From assembly GCA_934700345.1 (NCBI GenBank), contig CAKUXP010000005.1, positions 1 through 64,000 on the forward strand: DNA of 64,000 bases, in the 5' to 3' direction. Source of the stretch: an uncultured Fibrobacter sp. Lineage in GTDB: Bacteria; Fibrobacterota; Fibrobacteria; Fibrobacterales; Fibrobacteraceae. Below the pieces are notes generated by a model. That model was not told the DNA's origin, searched no databases, and saw nothing but the letters and a program-made list of their open reading frames with translations. The position numbers and the translations under genes were made by a program. Shown in pieces: positions 16,799 to 24,191 of the stretch (within the stretch, counting starts at the first letter, position 1; each line of letters begins with the position of its first letter).

Positions 16799-18268
16799 TT
16801 AGGCGGTTAAAGAATTGCGCAATTTTTCCACTTCTTCGGCAAATTTCGGATTCTGACGCATCTCGCGTTCCACCGACTTGATGTTCGCAATCACCGTGGA
16901 ATAGTCTCTGCCAAAATGGAATCCGATGTTCGATAGCGATTCTTTCGTCAGTTCCCGACAAAAGTACATCGCGATTTTTCGCGGAAGGGAAATGGACTTG
17001 ACCCGGGAATTCGCCCGAAGCGATTCCACCGAGGTGTTGTAGGCGAACGCCACGGACTCCTTGATGGCAGCAATCGTCAAAACGGAACGATCGGACTTTT
17101 CGCTAGAAGATGCCGTTTGGCAGGGTTCGCAAAGCTCCCGGAACGCTTCGAAAGTTAAATTCACCCCGAGCAGGTCGCGGTAGGCGAAAAGCTTCGTGAC
17201 AACGCCCTCGATTTCACGGACGTTTCCCTGTTCGTGCGCGACAATCCAGTTGAAAATTTTTTCGCGCTCTTCGGCGGAAATCTGGAGTTTTTCAGTTTTT
17301 TTCCGCAAGATGTCCATTTTCGTCAAGCAATCAGGATCATTTACCGCAACGCTGTTGCTGTCAAAGCGCAAAAACCCTTCATAGAGGCCCGGAATTTCGG
17401 AAGGTCGCCTATCGGCGCAGAAAACGGTCGGCTTTTTCGCTACTAAACGCTTTTGGAGCACGTCGAACAAGGCCTTTTCTGTTGCCCCGCGACCCTTTCC
17501 GGCGAGAACCTGGATATCATCGACAAGAAGCAGTTCGGGATCTTCGTATGTATGCCGCAATTTTGCCTGGGCTTCCGACCTTCCCTCGCGGGAAGCCGCC
17601 GTCTGCGTCTGCATAAAGTCTTTGAGAAAACGCTCCGCGGTCCGAAGCACGACCCTCGAAGCGGTGTGGTAAGTCACCGCATAGCGCCCTATCGACTGCA
17701 AAAGATGCGTTTTCCCGACACCGGGACCTCCGAACAGAAAAAGGGGATTCATCGAATATTCGCCCGATTTTTCGGCAATGGAGCGGCAGATGGCAAGAGC
17801 CATCCGATTGGAATCGCCTTCTACAAAGGTTTCGAATGAATATGTCGGATAAAGGGAAGCGAGCGTTTCCGCATTTTCCGCATGCCGGATTCTTTCCGCA
17901 CGGCTGACCCGTGGCTTCCCTGCCTGGGGATATTCCGAAACAAGCGCATCCGACGGAATGATGGGGATAAGCGAAGCCTTGCTCTTCGAAGAAACATCGA
18001 TTTTAAAAGTCGAGACATCGGGCAAGACATCCTGGAGCGCGGACAGAAGGGGTTTCCGAAAGCGACTTATCCAAGCGGGAATCAACTCGTTTTTTGCGAT
18101 AAGCCTTGCACAGCCGTTTTCCACTCCGGAAAACTCCAGGTTCCCGTCAAAATACATATCGACAGCATTCGCCGGAACATCGTCACGATTCCGTAAGCTT
18201 TCAAGGACGGAATTCCACACATCCGAAGAAGTGTTCGACAATCGAATAACATTATCATCTATCCACAT
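16799..18268 (-). CDS. dnaA: DnaA-family replication initiator, divergent
   Basis: A 489-residue protein with all four DnaA domains: a domain I-like start, AAA+ core with Walker A GGPGVGKTHLL, Walker B LLVDDIQVLAG, sensor-I region (ADRRPSEIPGL), and a C-terminal box-binding helix-turn-helix (LPRKIAMYFCRELT ... GRDYSTVIANI) close to the DnaA signature. The box VII region is unusual (FLRFDSNSV where LRSRFEWGL is common), but an arginine is kept. It binds ATP and 9-mer DnaA boxes to open the origin. The neighbours are not dnaN/recF/gyrB, so it may be either the chromosomal initiator in a rearranged locus or a second DnaA-like protein. DnaA-box-like 9-mers lie in the gap upstream of its start. 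Confidence 0.85.
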   Translation of the reverse strand: MWIDDNVIRLSNTSSDVWNSVLESLRNRDDVPANAVDMYFDGNLEFSGVENGCARLIAKNELIPAWISRFRKPLLSALQDVLPDVSTFKIDVSSKSKASLIPIIPSDALVSEYPQAGKPRVSRAERIRHAENAETLASLYPTYSFETFVEGDSNRMALAICRSIAEKSGEYSMNPLFLFGGPGVGKTHLLQSIGRYAVTYHTASRVVLRTAERFLKDFMQTQTAASREGRSEAQAKLRHTYEDPELLLVDDIQVLAGKGRGATEKALFDVLQKRLVAKKPTVFCADRRPSEIPGLYEGFLRFDSNSVAVNDPDCLTKMDILRKKTEKLQISAEEREKIFNWIVAHEQGNVREIEGVVTKLFAYRDLLGVNLTFEAFRELCEPCQTASSSEKSDRSVLTIAAIKESVAFAYNTSVESLRANSRVKSISLPRKIAMYFCRELTKESLSNIGFHFGRDYSTVIANIKSVEREMRQNPKFAEEVEKLRNSLTA

Positions 18269-18481
18269 TTTCGATCAAGGCCACGATAAAGGTTTCACAT
18301 ACCCGTTGCGGTAAATGCGAATTTAACAAAAAATGGAAAGAAGAACGTATTTTTTTTATTTTTCCAAAAAACGGCGAAATTCTGCAAATTTCGAAGGGTG
18401 AAAATTCAAGGCGAAATATCATCGTTTAAATACGCAGCACTCCCCTTAAATACCCACATTTAAACTCACAATTTATCCACA
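18259..18481. promoter_or_regulatory. DnaA-box cluster upstream of dnaA, origin-like gap
   Basis: The 259-bp gap between dnaA and the helicase gene is AT-rich. It holds a perfect DnaA box TTATCCACA (18473-18481), two weaker 9-mers in near-helical phase (TACCCACAT at 18451 and AACTCACAA at 18463), and CTATCCACA at 18259-18267 over the dnaA start codon. This fits autoregulation of dnaA, or an origin of replication. No gene is visible in the gap. Confidence 0.5.
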
Positions 18482-18527
18482 GATATTTTCGAAAGAACCC
18501 CTTGCCAAAAACTTTTGCTCAATGCGG

Positions 18528-20705
18528 TCATTTTGATCGGACTTTTTCCAGAAACTTTTCATAGACAAGCGGAGCCAGCTCCGTTTTCGGATTAATGGGC
18601 TTATCCTTTGAAAGCGCCCCGACATCGATCGGTTCCAAGACCGCAGAGCGCACGACAACCCGATCCGAATTTTTCCTGGATTCCCAGGTTTCGCGAGAAC
18701 CCTGGACATAGACGGGCAAGATTATCGCGTTCAGATCTACCGCCAGCCGAAAGGCTCCGCTCTTGAAAGCCCCGACCGAACCGTCCTTGCTGCGCGTCCC
18801 CTCCGGAAAGATAAAGACATGGGCAATCTCGTTTGAAGATTCCAGACGGTTCTTAATTTCGACACCGGCCCGAGAATTCTTGCGATCGACAAAAATGCAG
18901 TGGATCTCCTTCATCCAAAAATTGAGGAACGGAATGTAGGTCAGCTCTTTCTTGGCAAAGAACCCGATGGAACGTCCAAGAGTGATAAAGACGATAGGAA
19001 TATCGAAATAGGACTGGTGATTGCCCACGACGATGACCGGACGGTTCCAATCGACACGGGAAAGCGCCGATTGGTTTTCAATATCGATCTGGACGCGAAG
19101 AGCCTTGAAGCAGAACCGGGAAAATTTCTGGATGCGACGTTCGATCCACGCCGAAAGGGACTTGCGGCAAAAAGCGCTCCGAAAGAGAAACGGAGGCACG
19201 GCAAACATCATATACCCTAAAATCAAGACGACAGCACGGATGCGAAAGAAGAATAGCGGCATTGGGGATTTCTCCGGGATCGGTCGATTCAGATAGCTCA
19301 AAAACCTAGACGGTTTGAATTCGGAAAGACGCCCTTTCCAAAACCGTCGCTTACAATATAATAAAATGAGAACGGCTTCCGCCCGCGTCACACCGACATA
19401 GAAGAGTCTCTTCTCCTCGTCTAGCTGGGCTTTCCGTTCACGCCGCGTTCCGCCAGACTCTCCCGGAGTAAGATTTTCCGCAAGCCCCGCGTAGAAGACA
19501 ACCGTGTATTGCAAGCCTTTTGAACCATGCACAGTCTCCACGTGAACGCCCGAAATTTCCGGTGTCTCTGCATCGCCGTCGCGATGGACAGGAATCCGAA
19601 AGCTCCCCAGCGCCTCTTCGTAATAGAGCCTTTGCCGGTTGTAGCGAACCAGGATTGCGAAATTCCTGAATTCCAGGTCATACGCCAGGCGAAGTTCCTT
19701 GATTTTCGAAACTATCCGGAACATTTCCGTTTGCGGATCCCCGCTTACCCAAAGTTCCGGGTCTCGATTTTCGAGAAAAAGAGGATGCCGGCTACTGTTT
19801 CCCGCCCGGAGCGTCTTTCCTAGCAAAAGAGGCTTGTCCTGGAAAATGTTGTTTGCGAGATACAGCACCCTCGGAACGGAACGGTAATTCCATTCGAGCC
19901 GAAGAAGCGTCGCCGTTGGAAAATCCTTGCAAAAGCGAAAAATGTTTCCGATATCCGCCCCGCGAAAGCCGTAAATCGCCTGGTCATCGTCCCCGACAGC
20001 AAACAGGCTTCGGTTCTCGCCGAGAATCGCCCGAACGAGTAGGTATTGCGAAGGATTGATGTCCTGGTATTCATCCACCAGGATTTCCCGAAAACGGTTT
20101 CTCACCGCAGTCTGCACGGTCTGATTCCTTTCAATCAGCCCGGTCGCCAGGTAGATGAGATCTTCGAAAACGATTTTTCCCGTTTTCAGAACATCCTTTC
20201 GGATGGGTTCCAGTTTTAGACTTAATTTATGCGAAATTCCTGGATTAAAAAGTTCATCCCTCGATATGGCATCGGGCCGCAGCCGGCAATCGACCAGCGC
20301 ACAGGCAAATCGTTCCGACTCTCCTTCTCCGGGTTTCGGAGCCTTTTCAAAACCGGCAAGTTCCCAGCCGAACTTTTCCCCGAAACTTTCCCGTAAAATC
20401 GAAAAGGCGAGCGAGTGGAAGGTGCTCAGGCGAATTTTCGCATCGGGAAAAAGTTTCTGGACGCGCTCCCGCATTTCCTGCGCAGCCTTGGCGGTAAAAG
20501 TCAAGGCGAGGATCGATTCCGGGCAGACGCCTTGCAGAACGCGCCACTGGATGCGACGAGTCAGGACAGAAGTCTTTCCCGAACCCGCAGCCGCAAGAAT
20601 CAGCAGAGGACCGTTTTTCCCGTGATCGAAGAGAACCGCGGATTTCTGGTCGCTGTTTAATCCGCGGAGAATTTCCGTTTCCATTTCGTTTTTTTCTTTC
20701 ATCAA
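18528..20705 (-). CDS. UvrD/PcrA-type helicase fused to PlsC-type acyltransferase
   Basis: One uninterrupted 725-residue frame. Residues 1-475 are a superfamily 1A helicase: AAAGSGKT (38-45), TFTAKAA, DEYQDINPSQ, GDDDQAIYGFRGAD, WNYRS, ETVHGSKGLQY and LFYVGVTRAE. Residues 482-725 are a complete lysophosphatidate acyltransferase: hydrophobic start, NHQSYFDIP (His563-x4-Asp568), FPEGTRS (633-639) and PVYVQGS. The helicase is shorter than UvrD (about 720). A Met codon at residue 482 has CGGAGA about 10 nt upstream, so free PlsC could also be made by internal initiation. A link between DNA unwinding and phospholipid synthesis has no role known to me. A lost stop codon between two adjacent genes is the simplest origin; a sequencing error is not excluded. 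Confidence 0.85.
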   Translation of the reverse strand: MMKEKNEMETEILRGLNSDQKSAVLFDHGKNGPLLILAAAGSGKTSVLTRRIQWRVLQGVCPESILALTFTAKAAQEMRERVQKLFPDAKIRLSTFHSLAFSILRESFGEKFGWELAGFEKAPKPGEGESERFACALVDCRLRPDAISRDELFNPGISHKLSLKLEPIRKDVLKTGKIVFEDLIYLATGLIERNQTVQTAVRNRFREILVDEYQDINPSQYLLVRAILGENRSLFAVGDDDQAIYGFRGADIGNIFRFCKDFPTATLLRLEWNYRSVPRVLYLANNIFQDKPLLLGKTLRAGNSSRHPLFLENRDPELWVSGDPQTEMFRIVSKIKELRLAYDLEFRNFAILVRYNRQRLYYEEALGSFRIPVHRDGDAETPEISGVHVETVHGSKGLQYTVVFYAGLAENLTPGESGGTRRERKAQLDEEKRLFYVGVTRAEAVLILLYCKRRFWKGRLSEFKPSRFLSYLNRPIPEKSPMPLFFFRIRAVVLILGYMMFAVPPFLFRSAFCRKSLSAWIERRIQKFSRFCFKALRVQIDIENQSALSRVDWNRPVIVVGNHQSYFDIPIVFITLGRSIGFFAKKELTYIPFLNFWMKEIHCIFVDRKNSRAGVEIKNRLESSNEIAHVFIFPEGTRSKDGSVGAFKSGAFRLAVDLNAIILPVYVQGSRETWESRKNSDRVVVRSAVLEPIDVGALSKDKPINPKTELAPLVYEKFLEKVRSK

Positions 20706-20867
20706 AACGTCCTTTTCGGATTTTGAAAAGTTTTCAATTCCAAAGACGCTTCCCGGAGGAAAAAAGAGAAAACCTGAACTTTTTCTACTCAGTTTTTGTG
20801 GTTAGAGCCGAGAGAACCAGGGATTCGAACGAAACATGAAACACAGTAAGAAAAAACAGCCAGAACC

Positions 20868-21848
20868 CTAGCCACTACGCTTCTTTTCCGTCAAGAAAAA
20901 TACGGCTCCGACGAGACTTACCAAAAGACTCACCAGATAGGCCAGAAGCTGCACCATTACGGAAGCAAGTCCCGAAACGCCGATACGTTCAAACAGGGAC
21001 TGCGCCAAAAGTTCCCGCGGACCAAACCCTCCGATAGAAATCGGAAGCGCACTTACCACGGCGACCATCGGAATGAAGAAAAAATACCATGAAACGTCAA
21101 TGTCAAGCCCTATCGCAAGCCCGCAAAAATAATGTACGATTACGCGCAAGCCCTGCGTCACCGCCGACAGGACCGTGATATTCAGCCAAAGCTTCGGATT
21201 CCGGTAATTCTGGAATCTCTGTTGAAAATGCAATACGCGGACCTGTGCGGAAACCGGCAACAGTCTTCCCGTAAACCAGGCAAAAATCCGTCCAAGCCTT
21301 TTGCTGAAAAGTCCGGCAAGGAGGGCGCAAAACCCAAGGAACACCCAAAACGAAGGCAAGAGAAAAAGCCGCTCCGCCGGGTCGTAAACAAAAAACAGGA
21401 GACCGACAAGAAGCGCAAGCACATTCAGGAAAAACAATCCGAAGAGTCTATCGAAAAAAGTCGCCGTCAATCCGCCACCGACGGTCTTCTGGTCGCCCTG
21501 CATCCGAACGTCATAGACTTTCTTCACGTCACCGCCGACATTTCCCGGCATGAAATTATTGAAAAAAAGCCCGACAAAATAAAGCTTCACCAAGTGTACG
21601 TAGCCCATCCGGACATCTTGCCTGTCAAGCAGGAGCTTCCACTGTAAACAGCCGGTAAAATTCGAAAGAAGGAGACAGAAAAGCGCAAAAAAAAGCGGTG
21701 GTATCGAGCGAGCCGAAAAAAGCTCACAGATATCTCCGGTATCCCAGCCTGGCGCGCCGACAATCTTCCGATAGACAAGGTAGCACGGAACAAGCGTTAC
21801 GCAAAGCTTGGCGCAAAATACAAGGAAAGACTTCAAACCCGATTTCAT
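20868..21848 (-). CDS. Lysylphosphatidylglycerol synthase TM-family membrane protein
   Basis: Integral membrane protein (326 aa, about eight helices) of the UPF0104/LPG synthase transmembrane family. Signature segments are FFNNFMPGNVGGDVKK near residue 100 and SIGGFGPRELLAQ near 275. Members include the flippase half of MprF and many uncharacterised proteins beside glycosyl- or methyltransferases, probably moving or modifying lipid-linked molecules. Its ATG overlaps the stop of the upstream methyltransferase gene as ATGA, so they are co-translated and likely act on the same lipid or glycolipid. The substrate is not readable. Confidence 0.85.
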   Translation of the reverse strand: MKSGLKSFLVFCAKLCVTLVPCYLVYRKIVGAPGWDTGDICELFSARSIPPLFFALFCLLLSNFTGCLQWKLLLDRQDVRMGYVHLVKLYFVGLFFNNFMPGNVGGDVKKVYDVRMQGDQKTVGGGLTATFFDRLFGLFFLNVLALLVGLLFFVYDPAERLFLLPSFWVFLGFCALLAGLFSKRLGRIFAWFTGRLLPVSAQVRVLHFQQRFQNYRNPKLWLNITVLSAVTQGLRVIVHYFCGLAIGLDIDVSWYFFFIPMVAVVSALPISIGGFGPRELLAQSLFERIGVSGLASVMVQLLAYLVSLLVSLVGAVFFLTEKKRSG

Positions 21849-22633
21849 TTTCCGGGTTTCTTCGCCAAGACTCCGATGGAGAGCTGCGTGTAGCGAGAAA
21901 CGGGAATGCGGTCAAACGCATCCAAGGCGGCATCCTTCACTTTCTGGTAAACGGTTCCCTCTAGCGGGTACTTGGGGAGTTCGACATGCGCCTTGAAGCA
22001 GAACTCGCGAAGCATCCGGTAGAAGAGGTTCGGACGCATCCAATCGCCATATTCGTATTCGATTTCAAAACCCGCCGACTTCAAGAGGTTTCGCAGTTCG
22101 CCGATCGTGAACTGCGTTTCCCAGCCGGCAAACCATTTTCCCATTGCGATGAGGATATGCTTGATGATTGTATAGGGATGTACGGTCTGCGGTACATCGC
22201 ACAGGATATGCCCACCCGGTTTCACAATTCGAAAATTTTCCGCTACCAGCGGAGCGGGATTTCTAAAATGCTCGGCAAGCCCCTGGTGAAAGACCAGGTC
22301 GAAAGTTCCGCTCGGAAAAGGAGCCTTGAAGGCATCGCCCCGGATACAGTGCAGGTTTTCTTCCAAATTTTCCCGGATGCGGAGCATTTCCACCGTTTTC
22401 AGGCTTTCCGCAGAGAAGTCGAGAACATAGACGTCCGCGCCATGCCTTGCGAGATCGGCACTGTCCCGGCCCGAACCCGGTCCCACTTCCAGGATTTTCA
22501 TTCCTCTTACATTCGGAAAATGCCTGTAGATGGTCTTGAGAATCGTCGGGGAAGCCGGATAGACCTTGGAAAGGTCCTTCTTGCGGGCCCAAAAACGATC
22601 CCATACAGATTGATCTGGTTCTCTGATTGGCAT
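21845..22633 (-). CDS. SAM-dependent class I methyltransferase
   Basis: A 262-residue Rossmann methyltransferase: motif I is ILEVGPGSGRDSADLA, then an acidic residue in VYVLDFS, CIRGDAFKAPFPSGTFDLVF and a post-motif III VKPGGHILCDVP. This pattern is common in methyltransferases acting on lipids, quinones or sugars. ATG 22633 (MPIREPDQSV) is used because homology starts there and TATATT lies 6 nt upstream. It forms a two-gene operon with the membrane protein at 20868, which makes a lipid-linked substrate likely. It is divergent from the sigma-factor gene, 265 bp away. Confidence 0.82.
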   Translation of the reverse strand: MPIREPDQSVWDRFWARKKDLSKVYPASPTILKTIYRHFPNVRGMKILEVGPGSGRDSADLARHGADVYVLDFSAESLKTVEMLRIRENLEENLHCIRGDAFKAPFPSGTFDLVFHQGLAEHFRNPAPLVAENFRIVKPGGHILCDVPQTVHPYTIIKHILIAMGKWFAGWETQFTIGELRNLLKSAGFEIEYEYGDWMRPNLFYRMLREFCFKAHVELPKYPLEGTVYQKVKDAALDAFDRIPVSRYTQLSIGVLAKKPGK

Positions 22634-22639
22634 AGTAAA

Positions 22640-22645
22640 AATATA
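22640..22645 (-). promoter_or_regulatory. TATATT -10 box before the methyltransferase
   Basis: TATATT on the minus strand, six bases before ATG 22633. It has the same geometry as at trpS and der and no Shine-Dalgarno, so it is a candidate leaderless start. Confidence 0.5.
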
Positions 22646-22812
22646 GGTTAAAAAAGATGACTCCGAAAAGCAAAGGCGTCTTTCACCAAAACCTTTCCCC
22701 AATAGTCATCTTTTAAAGACGCAAACAACAAAAAAGTCGTACATTTAAGACGATTTTACAAAAAAGAAGTTGTCGGTTCAATTTTCAAGCATTCTTTTTT
22801 GTCCAAAAAACC

Positions 22813-22842
22813 AAAATTTTACATCAATTTTAAAATTTTACA
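22813..22842. repeat. Paired 11-bp direct repeat upstream of the sigma-54 promoter
   Basis: AAAATTTTACA occurs at 22813-22823 and 22832-22842, 19 bp apart, immediately before the -24 element. A further ATTTTACA lies at 22753-22760. This may be a regulator site or simple AT-rich sequence. Confidence 0.35.
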
Positions 22843-22846
22843 GTTT

Positions 22847-22862
22847 TGGCACGCCCTTTGCT
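22847..22862 (+). promoter_or_regulatory. Sigma-54 (RpoN) promoter
   Basis: TTGGCACGCCCTTTGCT carries the invariant GG (22848-22849) and GC (22860-22861) exactly ten bases apart, with TGGCAC and TTGC fully conserved. Transcription would begin around 22873, about 26 nt before the sigma-factor ATG. The match is to the known sigma-54 consensus; whether the genome has rpoN and an activator cannot be seen here. Confidence 0.75.
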
Positions 22863-22898
22863 CTAAAAAAAGCGATATTATAGGAAAAAGGATTGTAA

Positions 22899-23711
22899 AT
22901 GCATATCGATTCGACTGACGTAACGCTCAAACGCTATTTGGATGACATCCGCAAGACGGCTCCGCTTACCCGAGAAGAAGAGCAGATCCTGTTCCAGAAA
23001 GCCAAGGAAGGAGACAAGATTGCCCGGCAAAAACTGATTTCCGCCAATATGCGTTTCGTGTTGAAAGTCGCCATCCAGTATCGGGGTTGCCCGATTCCCC
23101 TGCCGGATCTCGTAAGCGAAGGCGCCATGGGACTGGTCCGCGCCATCGAAAGCTTTGAACATACGCGCGGTCTCAAGTTTATCAGCTACGGCGTATGGTG
23201 GATTAAAGCGTATATCACCCGGGCGATTAACGAACAGGGAAACCTGATCCGCCTGCCGGCAAACCAGCATCTCCGCGTCCGCAAGGCTCTGCACGAGCAG
23301 TCCCGCGGCAAGGAAATCAGCGAAGACATCCGCGAACTGATTCAAATCGGCCAGCGCGGCGTTTCGTTCGACAGTCCGCTCAAGGCGGACTCCAAGGCGA
23401 CATACGCCGAAGTCCTCGCCGATGGCAGCGCAATCAATCCGGAATCCGACTCCGAAATCCAGAGCGTGGAAAATCTCTCTAAGGAACTGATGGAGCAGCT
23501 CCCGGAACGCGAAGCAAAAGTTATCGAAGGGATTTTCGGCATCAACCTGGAAGCTCCGCAGACGCTTCGCGAAGTCGGCGAATCAATGAACATTTCCCAC
23601 GAGCGCGTCCGCCAGTTGCGCGACCAGGCACTTCGCCGAATCCGCAAGTACAACAGCCGCGAATTCCTGCAGGAAAAAAAGGACGCCTTCCTCGCGGCCA
23701 TTAACAAGTAA
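22899..23711 (+). CDS. Sigma-70 family RNA polymerase sigma factor (group 2-like)
   Basis: A 270-residue sigma factor with region 1.2 (TLKRYLDDIRKTAPLT), region 2 (SANMRFVLKVA, DLVSEGAMGLVRAIE, FISYGVWWIKAYITRAI), region 3, and region 4 with helix-turn-helix (LREVGESMNISHERVRQLRDQALRRI). It lacks region 1.1 and the large non-conserved insert of RpoD, so it resembles RpoS/SigB-group or short primary-type factors. Start ATG 22899 follows GGAAAAAGGA. The likely sigma-54 promoter implies a cascade in which RpoN switches on this factor, as known for rpoS in Borrelia. A strong terminator follows. Whether it is the housekeeping factor cannot be settled from one window. Confidence 0.9.
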   Translation: MHIDSTDVTLKRYLDDIRKTAPLTREEEQILFQKAKEGDKIARQKLISANMRFVLKVAIQYRGCPIPLPDLVSEGAMGLVRAIESFEHTRGLKFISYGVWWIKAYITRAINEQGNLIRLPANQHLRVRKALHEQSRGKEISEDIRELIQIGQRGVSFDSPLKADSKATYAEVLADGSAINPESDSEIQSVENLSKELMEQLPEREAKVIEGIFGINLEAPQTLREVGESMNISHERVRQLRDQALRRIRKYNSREFLQEKKDAFLAAINK

Positions 23712-23738
23712 ACGCTTCGATATTTTTATTTCAAAAGG

Positions 23739-23768
23739 AAAAGTCCCGAAAGCGTTCGGGACTTTTTG
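23739..23768 (+). terminator. Rho-independent terminator after the sigma-factor gene
   Basis: AAAAGTCCCGAA, AGC loop, TTCGGGACTTTTT: long perfect stem with A and T tails. It can serve both the sigma gene and the converging ridA transcript. Confidence 0.9.
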
Positions 23769-23792
23769 AACGAAAATTTCGATGCGCTTTCT

Positions 23793-24167
23793 TTAACCTA
23801 ACTCCGCAACCGCTTCGATTTCGACCAGAGCCCCCTTGGGAAGCGCCGAAATTTCAACGCAGCTCCGAGCCGGTTTCCCGATAAAATGCCTTTCGTAAAC
23901 GGCGTTGAACGTTCCAAAATCCGAAAGATGGCGCAAAAAACACGTCGTCTTTACGACCTTTGAAATTCCAGAACCCGAAGCGACAAGGACCGCCTCGATA
24001 TTCTTGCACACCTGTTCCACCTGGGCTTCAATGGAAGCTCCGGCAAGCATCCCCGTTTCGGGAACAATCGGGATCTGCCCGGAGAGATAGACCAACCCGC
24101 CAGACACCACCGCCTGGGAATACGGTCCGATTGCAGCCGGAGCATCTTGCGTGTAAATCTTTTTCAT
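23793..24167 (-). CDS. ridA: RidA family enamine/imine deaminase
   Basis: Trimeric RidA/YjgF protein that hydrolyses reactive 2-aminoacrylate and related enamines to keto acids and ammonia. Its 124 residues match the family length. The start (YTQDAPAAIGPYSQAV), a GGLVYLSGQIP block, a conserved Arg in KPARSCVEISALPKGALVEIEA and the final Glu-rich strand are typical; that Arg binds the substrate carboxylate. It lies 24 nt after alaS and is probably co-transcribed with it. Confidence 0.93.
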   Translation of the reverse strand: MKKIYTQDAPAAIGPYSQAVVSGGLVYLSGQIPIVPETGMLAGASIEAQVEQVCKNIEAVLVASGSGISKVVKTTCFLRHLSDFGTFNAVYERHFIGKPARSCVEISALPKGALVEIEAVAELG

Positions 24168-24191
24168 CGGGAAGACCTTCGTCCTGAAGAC

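Noticed and set aside
16799..20705. Reading dnaA, helicase and pilin genes as one mobile island
   Set aside because: No integrase, insertion sequence or att repeats, and base composition matches the housekeeping genes.
20790..20850. GAACCAGGGATTCGAAC, like the end of a tRNA on the minus strand
   Set aside because: The T-arm stem does not pair and seven extra bases separate the acceptor side; no D or anticodon arm is present. It may be a tRNA fragment or chance.
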